Below the pieces are notes generated by a model. The model did not search any database and was not told the DNA's origin. It saw nothing but the letters and a program-made list of their open reading frames with translations. Below are positions 1 through 8,913 of a stretch of 64,000 nt of DNA, one piece after another. The stretch comes from Chloroflexota bacterium (GTDB lineage Bacteria > Chloroflexota > Dehalococcoidia > Bin125): positions 180,137 to 244,136 of the forward strand of contig JAPPFB010000011.1 of the NCBI GenBank assembly GCA_028875225.1, read 5' to 3'. Within the stretch, counting starts at the first letter, position 1, and the number at the start of each line of letters is the position of its first letter. A program made the position numbers and the translations under genes.

Positions 1-394
1 ACCAGCCCTTGACCGGTTCGCCGCCCATGAAGAAGTTGCGCCACAACGACATCATCGGGGCCAGCGCCAGATCCTGGTACACGGCCACGATCCCCTGGGC
101 CCTGGCCTGGCGCGGCGATGAAAACTCAGTCGCGACCCCGTCCAGGAGGATCTCTCCTTCACTGGGTCGGATCAGCCCGCAGAGCATCTTGATGAAGACT
201 GACTTGCCTGCGCCGTTGTCCCCGACCACGCACGTCACCTCGCCCGCCCGCAGCGACACATTGACATCCTGCAATGCCTGGACCGACCCGAACTGCCTCC
301 CCAGGCCTCGAACCTCCAGCACCGGGACATCGGCGCCCTCGGTCGGCGCGCTTGCCGAATCGCTGGCCGACTGAGTCGACTGATCGGTCGTCAT
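1..394 (-). CDS. Sugar-type ABC transporter ATP-binding protein (partial)
   Basis: ATPase of a carbohydrate importer that couples ATP hydrolysis to uptake through the neighbouring permease. Only the first 131 residues lie in the window; the 3' end is cut off at base 1. A Walker A motif (GDNGAGKS, residues 58-65) and a Q-loop (YQDLAL, Q107) are visible. The motif style matches the RbsA/MglA/FrcA group. A low-complexity Ser/Thr/Ala leader of about 22 residues precedes the domain. It sits 30 bp downstream of the permease gene, so it is probably the last cistron of a four-gene operon. Whether it has one or two ATPase domains cannot be seen. Confidence 0.9.
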   Translation of the reverse strand, partial: MTTDQSTQSASDSASAPTEGADVPVLEVRGLGRQFGSVQALQDVNVSLRAGEVTCVVGDNGAGKSVFIKMLCGLIRPSEGEILLDGVATEFSSPRQARAQGIVAVYQDLALAPMMSLWRNFFMGGEPVKGW

Positions 395-424
395 TGCTGG
401 CTCCAACTCAAGGCAGCGCCCCGG

Positions 425-1465
425 CTAGCCCGAACGCGCCGTCCGTACTCGCTCGCCGACGATGTGATTGATCAACGTTGCCAGGAGGAGCAACACCCCA
501 TAGAAGGCCCAGCGCCAGTCGGAGTTCCAACCGGCGTGGGGGATTCCGACAAACGCGATTCCCCAGATCAGCGCGCCGATCGCTGGACCAATCGCCGATC
601 CGCGACCGCCCGACATCGCGCAGCCGCCAACCACCGCAGCGATGATGTAGAAGAACTCGGCTCCCACGCCCTGACCGGCTTGCACCGATGTGTAGCGCAC
701 GGCATTGCTGACGCCCACGAACCAGGCCGCCCCCGCGGTCAACATGAACAGGCCGATCTTGGTGCCGTTGACCGGCACGCCGACGGCTCGCGCCGCTTCG
801 CGGTCGCCGCCGGTGGCGAAGATCCAGTTGCCAATCTTGGTGCGCCACAGGATCCAGGTTGCGATCAGTGTGAATCCACCCCACCACAGGAGTGAGATCC
901 GGAAGTCCGACGGCGCCGTCCCGAACACGGTGGCGACAATTGCATGCAACGAGTCGTATCCCGCTGCATCGTCGATGTTTTCGATCAACGCATCGCCGGT
1001 GAAGTACTTCGACAGGGCCACATTGGCGCCCCGCAGACCAAAGAACGTGCCCAGCGTGATCACGAACGACGGCAGTCCGGTCCAGACGACCAGCACACCG
1101 TTCCACAGGCCCAACGCCAGACAGATCAACAGTGACAACAGGAGCGCCAGCCAGAGGTTCATGCCCCACTCGGTCGCCATCACACCCAGCAGCGCGCCCG
1201 CCGTCCCGACCATGACGCCGGTGGACAGGTCGAACTCGCCGCTGATCATCAACAGGCCAACGGCAACAGCGATGATCCCGTATGGCCAGGCCGTGTCCAG
1301 GACTCGGGCGAGCGTTGGAATCTCCAGCATCGCGCCGGAACTGGCGATGCTGAAGAACATCAAGAGCAACACCGCGGCAACCAGGGAACCCAACTCGGGG
1401 CGCAGGACCGCGGTCTGCACCCAGGGCCCTGCCTTGCCCAGCGCGGGAATCTGCCACCGTGACAC
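425..1465 (-). CDS. Sugar-type ABC transporter permease (RbsC/FrcC-like)
   Basis: Inner-membrane permease of a sugar ABC importer (BPD_transp_2 family), 346 aa, close to the family length. It has many hydrophobic segments and the family-typical stretch GEFDLSTGVMVG near residue 75, followed by a GLPSFVITLGT segment. The start is GTG with a GGGGGG Shine-Dalgarno-like run seven bases upstream. It lies between the binding-protein genes and the ATPase gene on the same strand, which supports one import operon. The sugar cannot be told from sequence. Confidence 0.92.
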   Translation of the reverse strand: MSRWQIPALGKAGPWVQTAVLRPELGSLVAAVLLLMFFSIASSGAMLEIPTLARVLDTAWPYGIIAVAVGLLMISGEFDLSTGVMVGTAGALLGVMATEWGMNLWLALLLSLLICLALGLWNGVLVVWTGLPSFVITLGTFFGLRGANVALSKYFTGDALIENIDDAAGYDSLHAIVATVFGTAPSDFRISLLWWGGFTLIATWILWRTKIGNWIFATGGDREAARAVGVPVNGTKIGLFMLTAGAAWFVGVSNAVRYTSVQAGQGVGAEFFYIIAAVVGGCAMSGGRGSAIGPAIGALIWGIAFVGIPHAGWNSDWRWAFYGVLLLLATLINHIVGERVRTARSG

Positions 1466-1497
1466 CGATTCGCCCCCCTCCGCCGATCTACGGCAGG

Positions 1498-2550
1498 TTA
1501 CTCCGTTGCCTGTTCGCTCGCGTCTGGTTCGGATTGGAAGCCCTGCATCGCCTCGCGCACTCGCTGAGCGTTGTGCACATCAACGAATCCCGGTCCAAGC
1601 AAGATGCCTCGACCGGCAATCCACTGCAGCAGTGCGTCCGCCAGTTCGTCGCCCTGCGTCACTTCCCAGTACTGGACCAGCCGGGAGTACGCGACCGGCA
1701 GGTATCCCTGCAGATACGGCTGCTGATCGACAGCGAATGCGACCCGGCCGTCCTCGATCGCATCGAGCACCACCTCATTCAACTCGAACACGGCATGGAT
1801 AACCGTGCGCCCGCCGGGCTGGGCGCTTCGGGCCGACTGGAGCGCCGAGAGCGCATCGTTCATCACTCTGGTGTTCATGGTCAGGACGGCGTCGATGGTC
1901 TCGTCCGCATCCAGGGCTCGTGCAATTTGCGAATCGACACGGTCATTCGGTTCGACCTTCAATGTCGTCAACTGGTCCAGCCGCGACCCCGCGCGATCGC
2001 ACCTGGTCTCAAGCGCCAGATTCTGTGGTTCATGCTGAACGCACAGCAGATGTGTGCCGCCGATTTCCGCGAGGCGATCGCCAACTGCCAGCCCTGCAAC
2101 CGTCTCCACCTGGCCGAAATAGGAGTCCGCGCCCAGCTGAGCCCCAATCTCGGCGCCGACGTTGACGATGTAGACCGTGACCCCGATGACCACGGCGTCT
2201 CGAATCACCTCCGACATCGCCTCGGGATCGGACAGCGTGACGACCAGCACCTCAAACCCTTGCTGAACGACCTCGTCGATCAGCCGCACTCGCTCCTCAG
2301 CGTCATCCGTCGATCGCCAGAACAGGTTGACGTCGAACGCCTGGGCCGCGTCCTCCGCGCCGAGCCGCACTTCCTCCCAGAATGGGTCACCCTCCGCCCC
2401 GTGGACAATCATCGCGACCGAAATCGGCGGCGCCAGCCCAAGACCCAACCGTTCCCGTGCCGCATCCGCGCACCCGGCTGCCACGACGCCGACCGATACG
2501 ACGAGCAGCGCCGCCAGCAATCCGCCGGAAATCCTTGGCAAGGACATCAT
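1498..2550 (-). CDS. Periplasmic-binding-type sugar-binding lipoprotein (copy 1)
   Basis: Substrate-binding protein of the Peripla_BP_4 fold, 350 aa, delivering ligand to the permease downstream. The chosen ATG overlaps the TGA stop of the preceding gene by one base (TGATG) and has a GGAAGG Shine-Dalgarno just upstream. A lipoprotein signal ends in VAAGC with the lipidated Cys at 27, so it should be anchored on the outer face of the cytoplasmic membrane. It is clearly a paralogue of the next gene upstream: both share the DPFW motif near the N-terminus and an AVDQQxYLQG motif near the C-terminus. The ligand is unknown. Confidence 0.88.
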   Translation of the reverse strand: MMSLPRISGGLLAALLVVSVGVVAAGCADAARERLGLGLAPPISVAMIVHGAEGDPFWEEVRLGAEDAAQAFDVNLFWRSTDDAEERVRLIDEVVQQGFEVLVVTLSDPEAMSEVIRDAVVIGVTVYIVNVGAEIGAQLGADSYFGQVETVAGLAVGDRLAEIGGTHLLCVQHEPQNLALETRCDRAGSRLDQLTTLKVEPNDRVDSQIARALDADETIDAVLTMNTRVMNDALSALQSARSAQPGGRTVIHAVFELNEVVLDAIEDGRVAFAVDQQPYLQGYLPVAYSRLVQYWEVTQGDELADALLQWIAGRGILLGPGFVDVHNAQRVREAMQGFQSEPDASEQATE

Positions 2551-3635
2551 CAGTCCTTCCCCAATTGCGGAAAACGGCGGGCGTTGGACTGATCGACAAA
2601 GCCGGGACCGGTCACCAATCGGCCAGATGCCGCCCATCGCTCCATGCCCGCCAGGATCCCGCCCGTTGCCGCATCGGGATCAAGGGAGCGGAAGTAGGCG
2701 AACGCAACCGGCAGGAATCCCTGCAGATACGCCTGCTGGTCGACCGCAAAGAGCACATCTCCTGCCTCGATCGCCCCAAGAATCCCCGGAGACACATCAA
2801 AGGTCGCCAGTCTGGCCGCCGATCCTGAGGAGTCAATCGCCGCCATCGCCAGTTCTGCGATCCCGGAGTTCAACGCCAGAACGCCGTTGATGCTGGAATC
2901 GGCCTGCAACACCGCAGCAATCTCGCCGGTCGTGGAGACCCGATCGGCCGTCCCCGTGACGAACAGCCGCTGGAGCGTCCCACCGGCCAGAACCATCGAC
3001 AGTTCGGCGTTGGCGCAACGCGCCTCGAGTCCAACATTCCCGGCCTCGTGAATCAGGCACAACAGCTTCGTCACCCCGGCCGACACCAGGCGCTCACCGG
3101 CAGCCAGTCCCGCGACGCCATCGGGCTGACCGAAGTGAGTCACCGCCCCGAACTCGCGCCCGCGCTCCTCGCCCGAATTGATCGTCATGACCAGCAATCC
3201 TGCTGCGACCGCCGAACGAATCGACTGCTCCAACGCATCTGGATCAGCGAGCGAGACGATCAGCACGTCATATCCCAACGCCACCGCGTTGTCGACCAGC
3301 CGCACCTGCTCATTGACGTTGCCGTCGCCGTCGTAGAACAGTTCGATCCCAAACTCCCGCTGCGCCGCGAATGCGCCGGCAGCCACCTCATCCCAGAACG
3401 GATCGCCGATCCCGCCGTGAGTGATCATCGCCACTCGCAGGTCCGTGGGCGGCAATACCCCCGTTCCGCCCTGAAGCGAGACCTCTCGGTCCACGCGGCA
3501 CAGGTGAGCCGCGACCATCGCCAGCACGACCAAGCTCAGAAGCACCAACCAGCGCAGCCAGCCCTCATTCGCGAGACGCTCGATTCTTCGCGCCAACACG
3601 CCCCGGTGCCCCCGTTCCACCAACCCACCGATCAA
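2550..3635 (-). CDS. Periplasmic-binding-type sugar-binding protein (copy 2)
   Basis: Second Peripla_BP_4 protein, up to 361 aa and first gene of the ABC operon. It has a single hydrophobic anchor at about residues 29-46 but no lipobox, unlike its tandem paralogue, so it may be held by an uncleaved N-terminal helix. Start choice is uncertain: the coordinates use a TTG, while GTG codons at 3620 and 3599 are alternatives, the latter after a G-rich run. Two tandem binding proteins for one permease/ATPase pair suggests two ligands or a duplicated receptor. The extracellular domain looks intact. Confidence 0.82.
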   Translation of the reverse strand: MIGGLVERGHRGVLARRIERLANEGWLRWLVLLSLVVLAMVAAHLCRVDREVSLQGGTGVLPPTDLRVAMITHGGIGDPFWDEVAAGAFAAQREFGIELFYDGDGNVNEQVRLVDNAVALGYDVLIVSLADPDALEQSIRSAVAAGLLVMTINSGEERGREFGAVTHFGQPDGVAGLAAGERLVSAGVTKLLCLIHEAGNVGLEARCANAELSMVLAGGTLQRLFVTGTADRVSTTGEIAAVLQADSSINGVLALNSGIAELAMAAIDSSGSAARLATFDVSPGILGAIEAGDVLFAVDQQAYLQGFLPVAFAYFRSLDPDAATGGILAGMERWAASGRLVTGPGFVDQSNARRFPQLGKD

Positions 3636-3687
3636 CGCGAAGACGACCCTGAGGTATCGCGCTCCTGGTCACGGTAGGCTAACAACC

Positions 3688-4263
3688 ATGCGCATCGGTC
3701 TCATCTCCGACACCCACGTCCCCGAAGCTGGCACCGAGCTCTGGCCGCAGCTCTGGGACCGGATTCGGACGGCCGACGTGCTCCTCCACGGCGGTGACAT
3801 TCACGACATTGCGCTGATCGACAAGCTGGAACAGGCCGCGCCCATTTATGTCGCCCGAGGCAATGGCGACGACGGCTCAGGTGGGCGCCCGGTCCAGCCT
3901 GAGGATCCCCGACTGCGCGAAGCCTGGTCGTTGGAGTTCGAAGGCTTCACCTTCGGCCTGACCCACGACATGGCCTTGCCCGAATGGCCGCCGTACCGCA
4001 CGGTTGAATCCATGATGGACCATTACTTCGGCGGCCCGCGCCACGTGGTCGTCCATGGCGACACCCATGTCGCATCGATCGAGACCATTCGCGGCGTGTT
4101 GTTGATTAATCCCGGCAGCCCGATGTACCCGCGCAATCTCGACACGAGGCTCGGCACGCTGGGATTCATCGAGATCTCAAACGGACGACTGCACGCCTGG
4201 TTGGAACAGCTCGACGAGCAGGGTTCTCACGTCGTCCGCGAGCAGCCGAAGTACGCCTACTAG
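3688..4263 (+). CDS. YfcE/MJ0936-type metallophosphoesterase
   Basis: Small calcineurin-like phosphodiesterase, 191 aa, expected to be cytoplasmic. The metal-binding motifs are in order: SDTH (D8, H10), HGGDIHD (D37), GNGD (N59), THD (H93), HGDTH (H123, H127), then NPGSP. The set matches the YfcE family, which hydrolyses phosphodiesters; the cellular substrate is not known. It is divergent from the ABC operon, with only 52 bp between the starts, so that gap probably holds both promoters. Confidence 0.9.
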   Translation: MRIGLISDTHVPEAGTELWPQLWDRIRTADVLLHGGDIHDIALIDKLEQAAPIYVARGNGDDGSGGRPVQPEDPRLREAWSLEFEGFTFGLTHDMALPEWPPYRTVESMMDHYFGGPRHVVVHGDTHVASIETIRGVLLINPGSPMYPRNLDTRLGTLGFIEISNGRLHAWLEQLDEQGSHVVREQPKYAY

Positions 4264-4307
4264 CCGATCGTTAACCCACCCCGCTCGGCAACCAATACGC
4301 TACGCGC

Positions 4308-4823
4308 ATGGCTGGCATTACCGTGCTCGTCCCGTTCGACCGCTCACCAGAAGCGCGACGTGGACTCGATGTCGCGCTGCACCTGGCCCGGGTCGACCGG
4401 CGCAAGTCCCGCGTCCTGCCGATCTACGTCGTCGAAGTCGATCGCGCCTACCCGGTCGACTGCGATTTGCCCCAGGCGTCGGCTCAGGGCGAGGCCTGCC
4501 TCGCCGAGGCCGAAGCCACCGCCCAACAGGCAAAGGTTTCCTGCGAGGCCATCCTGCTCCAGGCGCGCAGCGCCGGTCCGGCCGTCGTCGACGTCGCAGC
4601 CACCGAAGCCATCGACTTGCTCGTCCTGGGCGTCTCGCATGCCAGCACCGTGCATGGTGGCGGCGGCGAGCAGACCGCCCTGGTTCGCCGATCCGGCGCG
4701 GCCATCGATCTCGGCCACACAGCCGACTACATCCTCTCCCACGCGCCGTGCGAAGTCGTGGTGGTGCGTGAACCGGCCCAGATCCACTCCAGTCGATTCA
4801 ACAGTGGCTTCGTCGACGACTAG
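4308..4823 (+). CDS. Universal stress protein (UspA) family
   Basis: Single-domain UspA-like protein, 171 aa, somewhat longer than the usual 140-150. It opens with the typical strand and turn (VLVPFDRSPEA) and ends with an HAPCEVVVVRE strand, as in UspA folds. The middle has LLVLGVSHAS where many members have a glycine-rich nucleotide loop, followed by an insertion rich in Gly, Ala and Arg. ATP binding is therefore uncertain. It is followed by two TrkA-type genes on the same strand. Confidence 0.8.
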   Translation: MAGITVLVPFDRSPEARRGLDVALHLARVDRRKSRVLPIYVVEVDRAYPVDCDLPQASAQGEACLAEAEATAQQAKVSCEAILLQARSAGPAVVDVAATEAIDLLVLGVSHASTVHGGGGEQTALVRRSGAAIDLGHTADYILSHAPCEVVVVREPAQIHSSRFNSGFVDD

Positions 4824-4855
4824 CGGCTGGGGAGCAGGGAAGCGGGGTCACAGCA

Positions 4856-5281
4856 ATGCGCGTCGTCATCATGGGTTGCGGCAGACTGGGCTCGACCCTG
4901 GCCCGCGAGCTCGACCACGAAGGTCACGATGTCACGGTGATCGATATCGACGCCGCCGCCTTCAACTGGTTGGAAGACGATTTCCAGGGCGTGACCATGA
5001 TTGGCGCCGGCGAAGACGTCGAAGTCCAGCAGGCCGCCGGCGTGCCCACCGCCGACGTGTTCCTGGCCCTGGCCAACGGCGACAACCGCAACGCCATGGC
5101 CGTGCAGGTGGCCAAGCACATCCATCGGTCGCCGCGCGTGGTTGCCCGAATCTACGATCCCGAACGGGCCGACGTCTACCGACAGCTCGGCATCAATGTC
5201 GTGAACCCGACCACCATTCTCGATCAGATGGTCCGTGAAGCAGCATTCGCGATCGACGAACCGGACGGAGCCGCCGGCTAG
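4856..5281 (+). CDS. TrkA-N (RCK) domain potassium-uptake regulator, short form
   Basis: Cytoplasmic NAD-binding RCK protein, 141 aa, containing only a TrkA-N Rossmann domain. The nucleotide loop GCGRLG lies at residues 7-12 and the acidic end of strand 2 (VIDID) at about 30-32. It ends where a TrkA-C domain would begin. The next gene starts two bases after its stop and encodes an RCK protein with the C-terminal domain, so the pair probably assembles to gate a Trk/Ktr-type potassium channel. No TrkH/KtrB membrane subunit is present in the window. Confidence 0.88.
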   Translation: MRVVIMGCGRLGSTLARELDHEGHDVTVIDIDAAAFNWLEDDFQGVTMIGAGEDVEVQQAAGVPTADVFLALANGDNRNAMAVQVAKHIHRSPRVVARIYDPERADVYRQLGINVVNPTTILDQMVREAAFAIDEPDGAAG

Positions 5282-5283
5282 CC

Positions 5284-5946
5284 ATGTACATCATCATCGT
5301 CGGCGGCGGCAAAGTCGGACGGGGCGCGGCGCGCGATCTGATGGATATGGGCCACGAAGTCTGCGTCGTCGAGCGGGACGGCAACACCGCCTGGGCGATC
5401 AACAACGAGCTCGGCGAGGTCGCGTTGCTCGGCGACGGAGCCGAAATCCACGTGCAGAGAGCGGCCGGCATGAATCGGGCCGACGTGGTCGTGGCCTGCA
5501 CGGGCCGCGACCAGGCCAACCTCGCGGTCGCCCAGACCGCGCAGACCCGGTTCAACGTGGCCAAGGTGATCGCCCGCATCAACGACCCGCGCAACGAGCC
5601 GATCTTCCAGACCCTGGGATTTCACTACACGATCTCCGCCACCACGGCGATTGTCAGCGCCATCGAACAGGAGGTCAGTGCCGGTCTGAACCGGTTGACC
5701 CAGATGCGTTCGACCGCCTTCATTCTGGCCGAACACACGATTCCCAGCTTGGCGCCGTGTGTTGGATGCACGGTTCGCGACCTCGACCTGCCCCCGCACA
5801 CCGTGCTGGCGCTGATCGTCCACAAGGATGACGAACCAGAGATCCCGGGACCGAATACCACGATCCATGCGGGCGACGTGATTGTCGCTGTCACGCAGCC
5901 TGAACACGAATCATCTTTGCGCCTGGCGCTGACCGGAGACAACTGA
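5284..5946 (+). CDS. TrkA-type potassium-uptake regulator (RCK N + C)
   Basis: RCK protein of 220 aa with a TrkA-N Rossmann domain (GGGKVG at residues 7-12, E30 after strand 2) and a TrkA-C domain in about residues 140-217. The family binds NAD(H) or nucleotides and regulates potassium uptake from the cytoplasmic side. It is tightly linked to the shorter RCK gene upstream. Two consecutive TrkA genes of unequal length is an arrangement also known in other bacteria. Confidence 0.88.
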   Translation: MYIIIVGGGKVGRGAARDLMDMGHEVCVVERDGNTAWAINNELGEVALLGDGAEIHVQRAAGMNRADVVVACTGRDQANLAVAQTAQTRFNVAKVIARINDPRNEPIFQTLGFHYTISATTAIVSAIEQEVSAGLNRLTQMRSTAFILAEHTIPSLAPCVGCTVRDLDLPPHTVLALIVHKDDEPEIPGPNTTIHAGDVIVAVTQPEHESSLRLALTGDN

Positions 5947-5950
5947 TTCG

Positions 5951-6805
5951 ATGAGCGACAGGGACAGAACGCCACTCACGATCGCCTATCTCGGGCCCGC
6001 CGGCACCTTCACGGAGCAGGCGGCGTTGCTCTTCGCCGCCGAGCATGCAGGATCCGAGTTCGTCCCCTATCCCAGCATCACCGCTTCGGCGGAGGCGGTA
6101 GCGAGTGACGAAGCCCACGTCGCCATCGTTCCCTTCGAAAACTCACTGGCAGGCGCCGTCGGAGAAACCCACGACCTGATCATCCATCAACTCGACCTCC
6201 ACATTCGCGACGAGCTGGTGATCCCGATCGAGCATTGCCTCATCGTCGCTCCTGGCGCCGATACTTCCGACATCGAGGTGATCTACTCCCATCCGCAGGC
6301 GCTCGGGCAGTGCCAGCGCTATCTCAATCGCCGTTTCCCCAGTGCGCGAACCGAAGCCACCCTGTCGACCGCGCAAGCGGTCGCCCGGGCGGTCGAGCTC
6401 GGCGATCACGTCGCTGCCATCGCCCCGCGTCGCGCCGCCCAGTTGCACGATGCTCGAATCCTGGAGTTCGGCATTGAAGACGACCACCGCAACGCCACCA
6501 GGTTCGTGGTCCTGGCCCACGAGGATCACGAGCCGACCGGCGACGACAGCTCGACCATCCTGTTTAGTACCGCCAATCGCCCGGGCGCGCTGCTGAGCGT
6601 GCTGCAGCACTTCGCCGACGCCAACATCAATCTCACCAGGATCGAATCGCGGCCGGCGCGCGAACGCCTGGGCACCTACCTGTTCCTCATCGACTGCGAC
6701 GGGCACCGTACCGAACCGGGGCTGGCCGACGCACTCGAGCGCATGAAACCTCACCTGCAACAGCTCCGCATCATCGGCAGCTATCCCCGAGCGCCCCGAC
6801 ACTGA
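5951..6805 (+). CDS. pheA: Prephenate dehydratase
   Basis: Converts prephenate to phenylpyruvate in phenylalanine synthesis; cytoplasmic. The 284 aa match a monofunctional enzyme without chorismate mutase. The N-terminus has the YLGPAGTFTEQAA signature; the catalytic half runs to about residue 185. A C-terminal ACT domain (NRPGALLSVL and a following LTRIESRP segment) is the expected phenylalanine-sensing site. It starts four bases after the TrkA stop, which suggests co-transcription rather than functional linkage. Confidence 0.95.
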   Translation: MSDRDRTPLTIAYLGPAGTFTEQAALLFAAEHAGSEFVPYPSITASAEAVASDEAHVAIVPFENSLAGAVGETHDLIIHQLDLHIRDELVIPIEHCLIVAPGADTSDIEVIYSHPQALGQCQRYLNRRFPSARTEATLSTAQAVARAVELGDHVAAIAPRRAAQLHDARILEFGIEDDHRNATRFVVLAHEDHEPTGDDSSTILFSTANRPGALLSVLQHFADANINLTRIESRPARERLGTYLFLIDCDGHRTEPGLADALERMKPHLQQLRIIGSYPRAPRH

Positions 6806-6820
6806 CCATCCACACTCGAC

Positions 6821-7672
6821 ATGCCAGAGATCCCGGAACTCCAGCACATCGCCCGCGTTCTGACCGAACGTCTGCGTGGCCGGCCGATTGTCAACGTCGA
6901 CATCCAGAAACCAATCGTGATCCGGCTCCCGCGCGAGGACTTCGAGGCCGGCCTGCTCGGCGCGCACTTCGACTCGGTCGAGCGAACCGGCAAGTTTCTG
7001 CTCTTCCGCACCAACCGCGACAGTGTGATGGCTGTCAATCCGATGCTGAATGGCCGGTTCCAATGGACTGCGGAACCCGACGGCAAGCGCAAGGCGCACG
7101 CTCGAACCTGCTTCACGCTCACCTTCGACGATGGCGAAGACGAACTCGGGATCCGCTATATCGACGAGCGCTATCTCGGCAAGGTCTATCTCGTCGACAC
7201 TGACGAGCTCGACGCCGTTCCGGTGCTCAGCGAACAGGGACCGGACGCGCTCGATCCGGCCCTCGACCAGGACGAGTTTCTCAGGCGACTCAAGCGCTAT
7301 CGCGGACAGGTCAAGAACGCGCTCGTCAACGCGAAGTTCATCGCCGGAATCGGCAATGCCTATTCCGACGAGATCCTGTTCAATGCGGGCATCCATCCCT
7401 TCACCAGGATCTCCACGCTCCCGGAAGAGCGCCGGATCGAGCTCTTCGACGCTGTTCGTGACACGCTCGAATGGGCCGCCGACATTGCAGCCAGCGAGAT
7501 CGGCCAGAGCATTGACAGGAAACCACGGGAGTTTCTCAGGGTTCACCGCAAGGGCGGCGATCCCTGTCCCAGGTGCGGCAATCCAATCTCCGAGGTCGCC
7601 CCGAATCGTCGTGTGACCTCGTACTGCCGTCAATGCCAGCCGGACGAACAGGCGCGGCGATCAGTCCCCTGA
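6821..7672 (+). CDS. Fpg/Nei-family DNA glycosylase/AP lyase
   Basis: Base-excision repair enzyme, 283 aa. After Met removal the N-terminus is Pro-Glu (PEIPE), giving the catalytic proline and Glu3. A TGKFLLF segment holds the usual lysine, and NAYSDEILFNAGIHP is the helix-two-turn-helix region. The C-terminal zinc finger is complete (C249, C252, C269, C272). The PEIPEL start rather than PELPEV makes the choice between oxidised-purine (Fpg) and oxidised-pyrimidine (Nei) activity uncertain. Its last 12 bases overlap the convergent HNH gene. Confidence 0.9.
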   Translation: MPEIPELQHIARVLTERLRGRPIVNVDIQKPIVIRLPREDFEAGLLGAHFDSVERTGKFLLFRTNRDSVMAVNPMLNGRFQWTAEPDGKRKAHARTCFTLTFDDGEDELGIRYIDERYLGKVYLVDTDELDAVPVLSEQGPDALDPALDQDEFLRRLKRYRGQVKNALVNAKFIAGIGNAYSDEILFNAGIHPFTRISTLPEERRIELFDAVRDTLEWAADIAASEIGQSIDRKPREFLRVHRKGGDPCPRCGNPISEVAPNRRVTSYCRQCQPDEQARRSVP

Positions 7673-8209
7673 GAGCACGCGATCGGCGCCGGGGATGAAC
7701 GGCGCCCAACCCGGCTGATTCTCCAGGTACTGACCGAAGAGGTTGACAGGCGTCACGGTCGGCCGTCTCGGTTGGTTGCGCAGCGTCATCCTGGCTTCGC
7801 GCGGAGTGCGCCCGGCCTTACGGTGGTTACAACCTCGGCAGGCCGAGACCAGGTTCTCCCACGTGTGACTGCCGCCGCGGAATCGCGGCAGGACGTGATC
7901 GAGCGTCAGGTCCTTCAACGCCGTACGACGTCCGCAGTACTGGCACATGAACCGATCGCGGTTGAACACTTCGCGACGTGACAGGCGCATCACGGGCCGG
8001 GGCCGGCGAATGAAGTACACCATCCGAATCACCGATGGCACGTCCAGTTCGCCGCTCACGGTTCGCAGCAGCGCTTTGGCTCGGTCCAGACGGTCGATCA
8101 CTTCGGCTTTGCCCCGCGCCACCAGCACCACGGCGCGCCGCACGTTGCACACATGCAACGGCTCATAGTTCTGATTCAGCACCAGGACCGACTTGTTGAG
8201 AACCGACAT
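7661..8209 (-). CDS. HNH endonuclease family protein
   Basis: Protein of 182 aa with a clear HNH/zinc fold: CQYC (C89, C92), DH at 104-105, N119, and CRGCNH (C124, C127, H129). The long N-terminal part, beginning VLVLNQNYEPL, matches a widespread housekeeping subfamily of stand-alone HNH proteins whose role is not established. I chose the ATG at 8209 because the family begins at this point; an upstream start would add 16 unrelated residues. It overlaps the end of the convergent glycosylase gene by 12 bp. Confidence 0.88.
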   Translation of the reverse strand: MSVLNKSVLVLNQNYEPLHVCNVRRAVVLVARGKAEVIDRLDRAKALLRTVSGELDVPSVIRMVYFIRRPRPVMRLSRREVFNRDRFMCQYCGRRTALKDLTLDHVLPRFRGGSHTWENLVSACRGCNHRKAGRTPREARMTLRNQPRRPTVTPVNLFGQYLENQPGWAPFIPGADRVLSGD

Positions 8210-8293
8210 TGCACCGACGTGATCGTACCACCGCATCGACCAGGCCAACGATTCCACCGGACGAGCCAGACTTCGCGCCGACAGTTCGCCGCG

Positions 8294-8887
8294 CTAGCCT
8301 CCGCCGAGCGCCGCGTCGGCGCCGTCGACCGTCGACCTCAAACTGTCGACGTCGAGCACGAATCGCTGGATCGCCAGGTCGAAGTCAGACGGCAGCAACG
8401 CCCTCACCACCGGCACGTTATCCATCATCGCCCAGCCGATGACCGATTCGCCAATTTCGCCGTTGGCGTCGTCCAGGCCTGCCAGCACCACGATCGCAAT
8501 CGTCGCCTGGGCCAGCAACAGCCCGAACAGGATGCCGAACAGCGCGCCCGCCGCTCGATCGGCCCAACCTAGCAACAGGACAGACGCCAGTCCGCGAAGA
8601 AACGTTCCGATCACATAGCCGCCGAGCGACACGAGTGAGAGGATCACGATGAAGCTGGCCGTCCGCATGGCGCCTGAGGGCGACTCAGAGATCGCAAGAT
8701 CGACGAACACCCGCTCGTGATACATCCCGGCCAACAGGACGCCGACCACGATCGCCAACAGCGCGACGCCGGCCCGCAGTATGCCCATCCGCCAGCCCCA
8801 CACGCCAATCGCAATGGCCCCGACGACGATGATCAGATCGATCCAGCCAAGTCCCAGGATCACGCCCGAATCGGTCACGTGGCTCAC
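8294..8887 (-). CDS. CvpA-family membrane protein
   Basis: Integral membrane protein of 197 aa with four hydrophobic helices in its first 140 residues, matching the CvpA (colicin V production) family. The family tag is the segment WIDLIIVVGAIAIGVWGWRMG near the N-terminus, with a later GWADRAAGALFG turn. The C-terminal 60 residues are soluble. CvpA-like proteins have been linked to envelope stress and biofilm, but no biochemical function is firm. Confidence 0.8.
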   Translation of the reverse strand: MSHVTDSGVILGLGWIDLIIVVGAIAIGVWGWRMGILRAGVALLAIVVGVLLAGMYHERVFVDLAISESPSGAMRTASFIVILSLVSLGGYVIGTFLRGLASVLLLGWADRAAGALFGILFGLLLAQATIAIVVLAGLDDANGEIGESVIGWAMMDNVPVVRALLPSDFDLAIQRFVLDVDSLRSTVDGADAALGGG

Positions 8888-8913
8888 TGTACACAGGTCG
8901 GCCCGATGCGCTC

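Noticed and set aside
6143..7633. Long minus-strand open frame (496 codons) across pheA and the Fpg/Nei gene
   Set aside because: It lies antisense to two well-supported genes and its translation has no recognisable domain; GC-rich codon bias opens such frames.
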